A DNA stretch of 57,610 bases from Nemertoderma westbladi (Eukaryota > Xenacoelomorpha > Nemertodermatida > Nemertodermatidae): NCBI GenBank assembly GCA_032718475.1, contig JAUCBJ010004502.1, positions 1 to 57,610 of the forward strand, read 5' to 3'. Positions 42,801-50,845 of the stretch are shown in pieces; the stretch's first letter is position 1, and every line of letters starts with the position of its first letter. A program made the position numbers and the translations under genes. The notes under the pieces are model-generated. The model saw only the letters and a program-made list of their open reading frames with translations, had not been told where the DNA came from and ran no database searches.

Positions 42801-43187
42801 GGTGAATGCTACCTGGTTTTCCCTGAACCTGATCAATACGCCAATGAGTGTGCTATATATGTTGGGTCCCGTGTAAATTTGACTGTTTAGGGATTCGCCC
42901 TGGTACATAGCGGCAGCATCATTTACCACTCGGATTTTCCCACCTTTGCGGGCTTCTACTACATAGTGGGTTGGGAGATAATATGTTCTTTCACCACCTT
43001 GCAGTTCATTCCGTGGTACCATTTCTGCTAATCCATCATCGAGATATCCTTGGATTACGGTATTATATTTCTCCTTTATCTCGGGTTGGTCATTCAGCCG
43101 GCGTAGAATCCCTTTAAGTCGCCTAAGTGCCATGCTGGCGTTGTTTGCCATTGGTTTGTTTGGATCCTTCCATAACATGAACACCAA
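39831..43187 (-). CDS. BEL/Pao pol: reverse transcriptase, RNase H, integrase
   Basis: Open for 1118 codons. RT: YYLPTHYVV, RVVNDAAA, FTCDIKAMFHQV, FYVDDGCAGAD (active site about residue 220). RNase H: TFSDASNTGIG (~395), FWVDSSIVLYYL and a C-terminal DLSSRG. Integrase: zinc finger H-H-C-C (about 730-770), TGVDCFGPF (first Asp), YSDNGTNFVGG (second Asp, ~858), WEKLIDLVKRSM (Glu, ~910). BEL tail: LTPNHLLGRP, then W...A..W..W, VLVKEDL and ARVVTIHPSKDGLARTV. All catalytic residues are present. The first residue is not a true start: the frame enters by a -1 shift from gag-protease near 43187. Function: copies the element RNA to DNA and inserts it. Confidence 0.95.
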   Translation of the reverse strand: MVFMLWKDPNKPMANNASMALRRLKGILRRLNDQPEIKEKYNTVIQGYLDDGLAEMVPRNELQGGERTYYLPTHYVVEARKGGKIRVVNDAAAMYQGESLNSQIYTGPNIYSTLIGVLIRFRENQVAFTCDIKAMFHQVRTLPRDSDCLRILWTDKTLTQQEISQFTIKDVDVMRMVVRIFGAKDSPVACSDMLKRTATMCKNEFPPTVIETIQRCFYVDDGCAGADNVDEAYQLAMGMVECLKKGGFPLVKFRSHDKTLMEKFPEDIRLENNKMYSEDVEHRVLGIEWDIESDEFIFKYKPLPKPMTKRGCLSIKSAIFDPLNFISPVTLAGMNLIKEMWIEGLGWDEELPPYLSVKWRKWTEQLEHLHLMRIPRPFFLDKLPTDIFQLHTFSDASNTGIGVVTFLRRLSNDGNGDTSFLFSKAKTVSGEFVATIPRLELQAAVWAVRQNRMVMRNLRIPIESQHFWVDSSIVLYYLHSPSRRHTTFVANRAMEIKQCTGREQWHHVNGKENPVDLSSRGATPKQLGKSKLWLTGPEFLQQPQLTWSTRFDPELDSGKYYEDDKEIRKVHRSNAVEIYSCLTEPAKDSGRHYNVATITQLAASLHQLIERTSSMRRLVYHVITLRNFLRWKNNKPIVQRNIQELIIAEKCIVRYVQKESFPDEWEQLSAGKTLKPDSPVYQLRPMMGEDGLIRLNTRMANAPVEYEVKYPALLPRTSTLAKLLILQCHEDNHHAGQNWIIANIRQRYWITHIQPLIRKVLKRCFTCRRYLAPPITQKMANLPATRLQADSPPFYVTGVDCFGPFTVIERRSNIKCWGAIFTCLRSRAIYLDIVVNLTQHAFINALRRFVANNGTCRHMYSDNGTNFVGGERELREAIEGWFTDNTASQVWKEHQIQWHFQTPLAPHTSGVWEKLIDLVKRSMRIALGDTRVTHDTLRTTFCEITATLNNRPIVPIRNDPTDLEPLTPNHLLGRPKTHLLPETMFPDPNEIAKHTNWKKAQVLAAHWWRIWAQEYLITLRTRRKWNNTYRNVAVGDMVLVKEDLKDRVHWPVARVVTIHPSKDGLARTVTIRTKSGHYQRPIQKLCLLEGNDSGDSTRGDKFPTTDPAADIGDNYKCV

Positions 43188-46100
43188 TGTCCGTCTTTAA
43201 ACGTGGCCTGGTCGAGAACGTCCATACAGTATTGGTCCTCTTTGGATGGGTTTTCATCCTTTTCCGCGAACTCCTGGGTCTCCAAATTAAAATATTTCGT
43301 CATCTCTCGTTGGGTTTTCTCGGTTTCCAGAAACAAATCCTCGTCAAGATCTGAAGCTGAGCAATAACCCACAGAGGTTACATTCTCTTTAATCTGACAT
43401 TTAGGAAGGTAGGTATAGGTGTCCGTAGTTTCCTCCTTAATGCTGCAGAGTGTCCATCCCATTATTGTTCGTTCAGCATAAAATCCATCATCCTGGTTTA
43501 TAGATCGAGCGATATCTCTGGTGGGGATGTGTAGTTCTGGTGTATCAAGTCCAATCAGTAGGGTGATACGGTTCACGTCCAACTGCGGACACCTCAGGTC
43601 TACATCGTCTCGGTCTAATTGTATGAGGGGGGCGTACTCGGCTGATTGTCGGAACCGCACCCGGAGGTCTGTGTGTACCAAGGCGTTCTTGATAGTTAAC
43701 TTAGCCGTTTCGTAGCCCTTCATCACTCCTTCCATCTGGAGTTGTACCTCCCCGGACTCTACATCTCTGTTATCGGTGATGGTTTGTATGGGCCGTTTAC
43801 AAGGTTCATATTCTAGGCCGAGTTGCTCGAGGAAATCCCGGTCGATGATGGTTCCGTCAGACCCGTTATCGAGGAACGCGAGTGTCGTCAAGGATTTGCT
43901 GACTCCTTGGATCCTTACTGGGATTACCTTTGCGAAAACCATGTAGCGGCGATTTATAAGATTAATCGTGGCCGAAATATTGGTTACTTGTGATGTATCG
44001 GTGGAGATCTTAAACGGGTTGGTTTCTCTCCGTTGGGTTGTCCAGGTTCCTTTGAAGATGTGGTTTGTTTCTCCTCTTCGCCTGGCTTCGATCCGAAAGG
44101 GGAGGGTAGTAAAATCGAAGTTCGCGGGGATGTGGAGGAGCGTGTGATGGCGTTGGTCGTTACAGACAGTACAGCATGATCTTTGGTCGCACTCCCGAAC
44201 ATAGTGACCTGTTCCAAGACACTGGAAGCATCCTCGGTGTTTCATTATCGCCTCAAAGCGTGGGACGAGTTCGGCGAACTGAAACTTTCTGCAGAATTCC
44301 ACTTTGTGTTTCTCCCCACAGAAGAGACAGAGCAGGGAATTTGTGATGCCTTCCCTTTTGGGTGCCCAACTCGCGAGATAACATGCCCATTCCTCGGCGG
44401 ATGTCGGTTCCTCGTAGTCTTCGTCGTCGGAATCCTCGGCCATGGTAATGGCCATCGTTCTTACCGGTGGGGGGCGGAATCTCGGTTTCGGAGGGGTTAT
44501 CTTACTCCTGGAGTTGCTCTCTATTCCGTCCAACTTTGCGAGACTTTGTTTTGAAAACATCGAGTCATTCATGGCTTCGGAGATATCGTCCAGGAATGCC
44601 GACATTTCAAGGAAGCTAGGATCTCGATCTGGATGTCTGCGCCGGAGATCTACACATTTATAAGCCCACTTACTTTGTAGCCATCCGGGGAACTTCTTGG
44701 CGATCTGTCGGAGGTTTAGAATGTTGTTCACCTGGTCCTCCTTATTTAAGGGTTTCAAAGTATAGTATGCATCCTTCATAGAGTCGGAGAATTCCTGTAT
44801 GTTCTGTGGGTCCCCTAGTGATCCCGCGTCCTGTATCAGTCTCTCTAGAGTTTTATTAATTATAGTTCCGGTATTTCCGTATCTTTTATCTAGGGTTTTC
44901 CATGCGTCATAGTATGCCTCATGAGAACCTCCTTCAAAACATGCAACAATTCTGCGTGGTTTGTCACCCAGGTATTGCGATAAATATACCAATTTCTGTG
45001 CGTCGGCTATGTCCGTTGATCCGATCTGCGCAAAGAACCGTTTCTTGAATCTGAGGTAATCGACGGGATCTCCTTCGAAGGTGCGAATCTCCATCTTAGG
45101 CATGGCAAGGCGGTTCTCCAATGCCCGGATGATGCTGACGTCGTCTGAACTAGAGTGACTCGGAGGGTTATAGTTATTGGCACTCACTCCCATACTTGAT
45201 GGATCAATAATAGGTGGAGTTTTAATAATGACGCGGCTACGAGTTTGTGGTGTGGATGTAAATGGGTTGTTAGATCGGGGAGTGGCGTCCCGTTCCGAGT
45301 CCCTTTCAGGCTCGTACTTGGGTACACTCGCTGTCGTGGTGTTGGATGGGAAATAAGGTTCCTCATTCTTTAGCGTAGCTGGTGGGGGATGGAACACCGG
45401 GGCTTGTGCCGATAGCGTAGACTGTTTGGTAGGCGGGATCTCGGGTTTCGGAGGTTTCGCCGCTGTTGGTGTAAATGACTTTTCTAACTCCGGTACCGGA
45501 ATTGGTTCATATTCCTGATCTATATCCCTTTCCCAGTCCTCGTAGAGTTGAATATCTCGTTCGATAAGTGCGGCTTCGTATTCTGCGAGTTTTGCAATGT
45601 CCGCATTCTTTTTGTGGATGAGAATTGCTTGGGCCTCGGCGTGTTGTTTACGCATTTCCGCTTCCCATTTACGTTGTTCGATCTCTCGTTCGGCCTCTCG
45701 TCCACGTTGTTCGGCCTCCTGTTTGCGTTGTTCGGCCTGCCGTTCGTCCTCCCGTCTATGTTGTTCGGCCTCCTGTTTGCGTTGTTCGGCCTGTCGTTCG
45801 TCCTCCCGTCTATGTTGTTCGGCCTCTCGTCTATGTTGTTCGGCCTGTCGTTCGGCCTCTCGTCTATGTTGTTCGGCCTCCTGTTCACGTTGTTCGGCCT
45901 GCCGTTCGGCCTCTCGTCTATGTTGTTCGGCCTCCTGTTCACGTTGTTCGGCCTGCCGTTCGGCCGCTTGTTCGGCCTCTCGCTTTTGTGTTTCGGCGGC
46001 TAATACATCTTGCTCAGCTTGCAGTTGAATATACTCATCTTCCATCCGAGCTTTGAGGGCTAATGCCTTCCGTTCTCGCAGTTGGTCTCGGAGTGGCGGC

Positions 46101-46615
46101 GCCCCTTGAGAACTGCGCGCCGAGCCGGATATCTCGCTCCTAGCGCTGGAGTGCTGATTTCTAGCGGACCCCGTTCTCTTTCTATGTACTGCTGTCCTGA
46201 TGCTGAAGGATCGTACTGATTCCGCGTCAGCCCTCTTGTAATACTGTTCCTCATAGCCTCTCACAAGGCTGAGGGTCCTCCGGTGTTGTTTGCGGAACCC
46301 ATCTAGATGTACAACGTGTTCTTCCAACTTGGGGTAGTTTTCCTGATCGGTGGGGGGAACGAGCTCTTGGTACGCCTGTATCATTCTTTCGTACCGCTGT
46401 AGGATATTTCGGATACTTTGAAGCTGAGTTTGTACCTCATTGAGGGGGGTTTTGACTCCCTTGAGTTGTTTCTCCATCCGTTGATACGCTCGGGTTACTC
46501 CGCCTTTAAGCACCCCTAACCGACGGGTCATGTTCTTGACGTTTGGTACCTCGTCGGCTTCCGAGTCTGTGTGGTGATCCATCTCGTCGGTATCGGATAC
46601 GTTATTTGTTGTCAT
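43094..46615 (-). CDS. BEL/Pao gag-protease polyprotein
   Basis: 1173 codons from ATG 46615. Residues 25-120: BEL gag N-terminus (RLGVLKGGVTRAYQRM). Residues ~205-320: a highly regular Glu/Arg/Gln coiled coil (EAERQAEQHRR units). Residues ~505-690: gag core (MEIRTFEGDPVDYLRFKKRF). Knuckles at ~763-815: CLFCGEKHKVEFC, CFQCLGTGHYVREC (CCHC) and CCTVCNDQRHHTLLH. Protease from ~895: VIPVRIQG, then FLDNGSDG, where D-N-G replaces D-S/T-G, and TLLIGLDTPEL. The frame ends 94 nt into pol. gag and protease in one frame with pol is usual for BEL; here pol is in the -1 frame. Confidence 0.93.
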   Translation of the reverse strand: MTTNNVSDTDEMDHHTDSEADEVPNVKNMTRRLGVLKGGVTRAYQRMEKQLKGVKTPLNEVQTQLQSIRNILQRYERMIQAYQELVPPTDQENYPKLEEHVVHLDGFRKQHRRTLSLVRGYEEQYYKRADAESVRSFSIRTAVHRKRTGSARNQHSSARSEISGSARSSQGAPPLRDQLRERKALALKARMEDEYIQLQAEQDVLAAETQKREAEQAAERQAEQREQEAEQHRREAERQAEQREQEAEQHRREAERQAEQHRREAEQHRREDERQAEQRKQEAEQHRREDERQAEQRKQEAEQRGREAEREIEQRKWEAEMRKQHAEAQAILIHKKNADIAKLAEYEAALIERDIQLYEDWERDIDQEYEPIPVPELEKSFTPTAAKPPKPEIPPTKQSTLSAQAPVFHPPPATLKNEEPYFPSNTTTASVPKYEPERDSERDATPRSNNPFTSTPQTRSRVIIKTPPIIDPSSMGVSANNYNPPSHSSSDDVSIIRALENRLAMPKMEIRTFEGDPVDYLRFKKRFFAQIGSTDIADAQKLVYLSQYLGDKPRRIVACFEGGSHEAYYDAWKTLDKRYGNTGTIINKTLERLIQDAGSLGDPQNIQEFSDSMKDAYYTLKPLNKEDQVNNILNLRQIAKKFPGWLQSKWAYKCVDLRRRHPDRDPSFLEMSAFLDDISEAMNDSMFSKQSLAKLDGIESNSRSKITPPKPRFRPPPVRTMAITMAEDSDDEDYEEPTSAEEWACYLASWAPKREGITNSLLCLFCGEKHKVEFCRKFQFAELVPRFEAIMKHRGCFQCLGTGHYVRECDQRSCCTVCNDQRHHTLLHIPANFDFTTLPFRIEARRRGETNHIFKGTWTTQRRETNPFKISTDTSQVTNISATINLINRRYMVFAKVIPVRIQGVSKSLTTLAFLDNGSDGTIIDRDFLEQLGLEYEPCKRPIQTITDNRDVESGEVQLQMEGVMKGYETAKLTIKNALVHTDLRVRFRQSAEYAPLIQLDRDDVDLRCPQLDVNRITLLIGLDTPELHIPTRDIARSINQDDGFYAERTIMGWTLCSIKEETTDTYTYLPKCQIKENVTSVGYCSASDLDEDLFLETEKTQREMTKYFNLETQEFAEKDENPSKEDQYCMDVLDQATFKDGHWCSCYGRIQTNQWQTTPAWHLGDLKGFYAG
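45293..45316. repeat. dispersed 24-nt motif, copy inside gag
   Basis: TTCCGAGTCCCTTTCAG followed by GCTCGTA. On the coding strand it is read as YEPERDSE, a different frame from the copy in the exonuclease-like gene, so what is conserved is the nucleotide sequence and not a peptide. Confidence 0.8.
45665..45990. repeat. coding tandem repeats in gag coiled coil
   Basis: GTTGTTCGGCCT occurs about every 18-36 bp with CCTGTTCAC/TCTCGTCTAT alternating spacers. All unit lengths are multiples of three, so the coiled-coil register is kept. Confidence 0.85.
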
Positions 46616-46803
46616 TGTAACGCCTCGTCGATGGCTAGATACGCGATGTCGTAAAACAGTTCCTCGTAGGTATTGTACTCAGCTTGGACCACCCGAATAG
46701 TAATCCTGAATCGTCCAACGTTCGTTCCTTGTACCTCAACTTCGACGTGCCAGATTCCTGGCTCAACTTGAATTATATCAATGGGTGTGATCGATACTTC
46801 CAT
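46612..46803 (-). CDS. 63-codon ORF upstream of gag, overlapping it by ATGA
   Basis: ATG at 46803; its TGA stop (46614-46612) overlaps the gag ATG (46615-46613). The predicted protein (MEVSITPIDIIQVEPGIWHV..) alternates hydrophobic and polar residues, suggesting a small beta-rich fold, and is acidic. No known domain and no Cys. An overlap of this kind suggests termination-reinitiation controlling gag output; that is inference. Codon-level support would need relatives. Confidence 0.5.
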   Translation of the reverse strand: MEVSITPIDIIQVEPGIWHVEVEVQGTNVGRFRITIRVVQAEYNTYEELFYDIAYLAIDEALQ

Positions 46804-47005
46804 TCCCTGTTAACAACTCTCCAAATATGTGATCTGCCGACTACGAGTTGGTTAGATCGAGTTTGTTGCTTAATTAAACCACGACTTTGTCTCAACTCAA
46901 ATACCAGAGTTTCCTCGTAGTGGGTGCTGGCAAGCACGTAGAGAGTTTTTGAAGAGTATTGAAGGATTCTCAACTTCCACCAGTTGAAGTTGACCGTAAT
47001 TATCC
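46804..47005 (-). other. 5' leader of element B
   Basis: Lies between the piggyBac-like insertion and the 63-codon ORF. A small inverted repeat CAACTTC/GAAGTTG is at 46971-46992. No tRNA primer-binding site is obvious next to the 5' LTR end (48610 downwards). Confidence 0.5.
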
Positions 47006-48565
47006 TTAACCCTATTAAACCCGGGGGGGGTCAATATGACCCCCCCCCGTGGTTTTTTTATTATAATTCTGAAACAAACGCAGTTGGGAATCTGAAATTT
47101 TATGACTTTTCCTAAAAATCTATTGTCTTCCTAGTAGTGAAAACCGTTTTCAAAAATATTGGGTAGTTTTCGAGTTATAGCACCATTTTTTAACCCTACT
47201 TTTGCCACTTTTTTTGAGACGTTTTTTGAAAATTACATTTCATTAAATATGAATTCTAACATCTCTTTTATTGATTTACACCGGTTTTTTGGTGTTAGAA
47301 ATTGGATGGAATTCATATAAATTGATTTAGAAATTTCAAACTTGTTTTTTCGGCGGGTGCCAATTTTTGGTGCCAGCACCAAATTTTAAAATATGTCAAT
47401 TTTGTAAATTGATTGTGTGAAACTTGTTTTTTACGCAATTGGGGTTTTTTGGGGTTCTGGTTTCGATGAAATATATACGAGTTGCACCAAGCGTATCAAA
47501 CTTGTATTTTTCGGTGGTGGGTGCAAATTTTGGTGCTAGCACAAAATTTTGAAAATCCATTCAATTGATAAAATTGTTTGTGACAATTTATTTCTTGCGT
47601 TTTAGAGGTTTATGGCTATTCTGAATTGAATGGAATATATAATTTTCGATCTAGGCATCTCAAACTTGTATTTTTCGGAAGTGGGTGCAAAATGTGGTGC
47701 TAGCACCAAATTTTGAAAACCATCAAATATATAAATTGATTGTGTCACCTTGTTTCTTGCGTTATACGGGTTTGTGAGGGTTCTGAATTCAATGGAATCA
47801 GTAAAAATTTCATGAGAGTTTTCAAACTTGTATTTTTCGCCGGTGGGTGAAAATTGTTGTGCCAGCACCAAATTTTGGAAAATAAGCAAATTGATCAGTA
47901 GATAGTATCATCTTGTTTATTGCGTTATACGGGTTTATGAGGGTCCTGAATCCGATGGAATCAATAAAAACAGCACTGGACATCGCAAACTTGTACTTTT
48001 TGGTGATGGGTACGAAATTTGGTCCTAGCACCAAAATTTGCCAAATTACGTCGAAAAATACAAGTAGCAATGATCTGGCATATTTGAAATGTATTCCATT
48101 AGAATCAGCGCCCTAGAAAACCTGAAAATGTGAATTTATAGCATCGCATAAGTGAATTAAAAATTTTGTGTTCTAACTGAAAAGTGCTGGTAACTTGTTT
48201 TTTTCATTTTTTTCCTACGCAGAGAGGACTAAACAGCCATTTATGGTAATCATATCATTTTTAAATATCTTCCAATGTATTTTGCGCCCCAGAAAACCTG
48301 TATTGAAAAACAATTAGACGAAAAATGTCAGCTTCAAATTTTCTGAAAATTGTGCACTACTTGTAATTTTGGTGCTGCAATATAACCACCCCAGTAAATT
48401 TTTTCGAAAATTTTTTTTTTCGGTCGGATCCTGACTAGTGATACCTACGTACAAACAAAAAATCAGACGTTTTCGTAAAAATTTGTAGATTTTAGAGGGG
48501 GGGGTCAATATGACCCCTCCCCGGTATTTGTACAACATTTTATAGCCCGGTACTAATAGGGTTAA
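47006..48565. mobile_element. piggyBac-like non-autonomous element, copy 2
   Basis: Inverted relative to copy 1 (17337-18892) and similar along its full 1560 bp. TTAA at 47006-47009 and 48562-48565, termini CCCTATTA..TAATAGGG, GGGTCAATATGACCC palindromes beside G/C runs at both ends, and ~162-bp internal units, several with GGTGCTAGCACC (e.g. 47697-47708). Inserted in the 5' leader of element B, so it is younger than B's insertion into A or arrived with it. No transposase. Confidence 0.9.
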
Positions 48566-48590
48566 TTTTGACACCCTGTCAAAATTAACC
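48560..48590. repeat. perfect palindrome at the piggyBac-like junction
   Basis: GGTTAATTTTGACA, CCC, TGTCAAAATTAACC: 14-bp arms with a 3-bp loop. Two outer bases come from the inserted element and the rest from the element B leader, so the target was already palindromic around TTAA. Confidence 0.85.
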
Positions 48591-48610
48591 GCATGAATTA
48601 TTCTTAATTT

Positions 48611-50213
48611 TGTTGCCGTTATCCCTACACCAGGGGGGAAAAACGCCGATGCTGGAGACGTGACTTAACAGACCACCGAGCCCCGGCCAGTCACCGGATA
48701 TTGATTGTGGGGAGGGAATATTTTCTGAGATGCAAGTTTGTGGTTGATAAAAAGCTGCATTAGTTGGATATACTCTTTAATGTAACTTCCTATAGTTGAA
48801 ACCCGTTCAACATCATTGAAACTTGATTAAGAATAATTTTGGGCTTCCCCAAATCAATATACACCAAATATTCACAATAATTATACGCGATAATATAAAT
48901 CCCTACAGTATATTATTTAATTACCCACTGTTCGCTCAGAATTTTAGCCTACCTAATGTTCCCCAGATTTTCCCTCGGTCCCAGTCTTAGTGCCATAGTG
49001 TCGGTGTCGGTCGACCCTGTCGCGTGTCCGTTCCACCCCTCACGAACCCCGAAGGGAACGATCATCGAGAACCAGCCCGGCTTGGCTAAGGGTCGGTCCA
49101 GTCGGTAGACTCTGTCGCGTATCCGTACCACCCCTCTCGAACCCCGAAGGGTTCGGTCATCGAGAACCAGTACGGCTTGGCTAGGAGTCTGTCGTGTCGG
49201 TGGACCCGTTCGCGTGTCCGTTCCACCCCTCACGAACCCCGAAGGGTTCGATCATCGAGAACCAGAACGGCTTGGCTAGGGGTCCGTCGGTTCATCACAG
49301 AAACCCAACCACCTAGGCTTTCCGAGTCCGTTTCAGGCTCGTAGTCGCTTTGGCAGCCGAGAAACTGCTCCGAACAGTCGGTAGGCCAGTAGAGTCTAGT
49401 CGAGTCTAGTCCTTTGTCTTTCGACCCCATCGCGTGTCCGTTCCACCCCTCACGAACCCCGAAGGGAACGATCATCGAGAACCAGTACGGCTTGGCTAAG
49501 GGGTCTGTCGTCGGTTCCTGTCGCAAATCCCAGTACAAGCAGTCAGCGTTCCGAGTTCTTTTCAGTCTCGTAGTAGCTGCCGTTGACCAGAGACCGCTAA
49601 GGGCAGTTCTCGTCAAACCCGTCCTGTGGCCAGCCCTTTTGCATGTCCGTCCCACCCCTCGCGAACCCCGAAGGGATCGGTCATCGAGAACCAGTACGGC
49701 TTAGGTCAGGGGGCAGTCGTTAGTTGGCCACCCGTTCGCGTGTCCGCTCCACCCCTCACGAACCCCGGGGTTCGATCATCGAGAACCAGAACGGCTTGGC
49801 TACTAAGGGGCCGTCGGTGCCCGTCGCAAATCCCTGACACAAGCAGTCAGTTCTTTTCAGTCTCGTAATGGCTGCTGTTGGCCAGGGAGTGCTAAGGGCA
49901 GTCCTTGTCCTTTAGGCCTGGCGCATTACCAAATCCACCCCTACAGGCAGCAGGAAGTTGGCCAGGGCCTAATAGTACTCAGGCTAACCTGAATACTGCT
50001 TGCATTTTCCATCCCCCCCCTGGCCCTTATAACTATGAAATTATTCCCGTACCCTGTAAGTTGCCCCAAAGTTCGCCCATAAATCGCCCCCAGTTTATTG
50101 AATGTGCCCAAAACCCCTGGTCCCGCACCCAGTAGTAATATCGGAATAATCAATTTTAAATAAAATACAAAAATATTCAACTCGCGTTATGGAAAGTTGA
50201 AATACCGCGAACA
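48611..50213 (-). repeat. 5' LTR of element B (1603 bp)
   Basis: Copy of 34288-35817 with an extra unit (49380-49470). Sense strand starts TGTTCGCGGTATTTC, with an early AATAAA (about 50100), and ends GGCAACA. It holds six hairpin units (near 49020, 49119, 49213, 49431, 49640 and 49737) and the 24-nt motif at 49320 and 49549. Promoter position not resolved. Confidence 0.95.
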
Positions 50214-50845
50214 GTAACCTACTAGGTCCAGTGCCGGATCAATCCTTAGAGGACCATAAGTATTTCAGACACCTTGGTGTACCTGAATGTCCTGTCAATT
50301 ATAGATTAGTAGCAATGCTGATCGGGACAGATCAATTCAATTTACATCAAGTGTGGGAAACCAGACCATCGGTAGTCGTAGCGGGAAACGCATACGCCTG
50401 TAGAACGCCGATAGGGTGGTATACTCGAGCGCCTGTGCGCACACTAGATATAAGTGACGAAGAGGATGATGTACAAAGTACATGTAGTTTATTAACTACA
50501 ATTTCAATTCATTCCTTTTCACATGACAAGGACCATACTACCTTACGTACAAAACACAACAAAGTGACAAGTACGACTTGTGTAGCGAATACAATAAAAG
50601 CAAAGAAAAGGACGACGGCTAAACTCAAGAAAAAACCAAAGGCGAAATGGAAAGATATAACTTCCAAAGTCAAGAAGGGAAGACTTGCTAGCCTTTCTAC
50701 TCCACACATATTGCCAGACGGTCAACCAGACACGTTACTAGACAGTCAACCAGACGTTTTGCCAGACATGTCACTAGATATTTCCGCCGGATGTTCCGCG
50801 AAACATTTTGCCAGACATGTCACAAAATGTTCAACAAGACACTAG
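50214..50845 (+). pseudogene. protease C-terminus and basic linker, element A
   Basis: After the GTAAC duplication the frame continues the protease that stopped at 34287: LLGPVPDQSLEDHKYF, VAMLIGTDQF (the BEL flap region LIG.D) and CRTPIGWYT, the usual end of the BEL protease region. Instead of RT there follows an acidic patch (DISDEEDD), then a strongly basic stretch (KAKKRTTAKLKKKPKAKW, about 50600-50660) and a repeated DGQPD/LPDMS motif. The frame shifts by one base near 50790 and continues in 50808-52667. Confidence 0.8.

Larger units (their letters stand above)
34288..50213 (-). mobile_element. element B: complete 15.9-kb BEL/Pao LTR retrotransposon
   Basis: Flanked by GTAAC at 34283-34287 and 50214-50218, with TGTT...AACA termini and two nearly identical LTRs (34288-35817 and 48611-50213). 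Element A's protease frame is in phase across the site. Genes on the minus strand: 63-codon ORF, gag-protease (1173 aa), pol (1118 aa), exonuclease-like protein (866 aa). A G-rich purine tract abuts the 3' LTR. Frames are uninterrupted except for a one-base shift between protease and RT. The only other damage is a piggyBac-like element in the 5' leader. Likely young. Confidence 0.93.

Noticed and set aside
43196-43202. TTTAAAG as the slippery site for the element B gag-pol shift
   Set aside because: In the gag frame it is read TTT-AAA, so the heptamer is out of phase for simultaneous -1 slippage, and the pol-frame stop lies within it.
45548-46056. Long plus-strand frames opposite gag of element B (143-151 codons, Leu/Ser/Val-rich)
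   Set aside because: Shadows of the regular coiled-coil repeat on the coding strand; three such frames overlap.
46773-46973. 66-codon frame upstream of the 63-codon ORF
   Set aside because: It has only a TTG start and no supporting feature.
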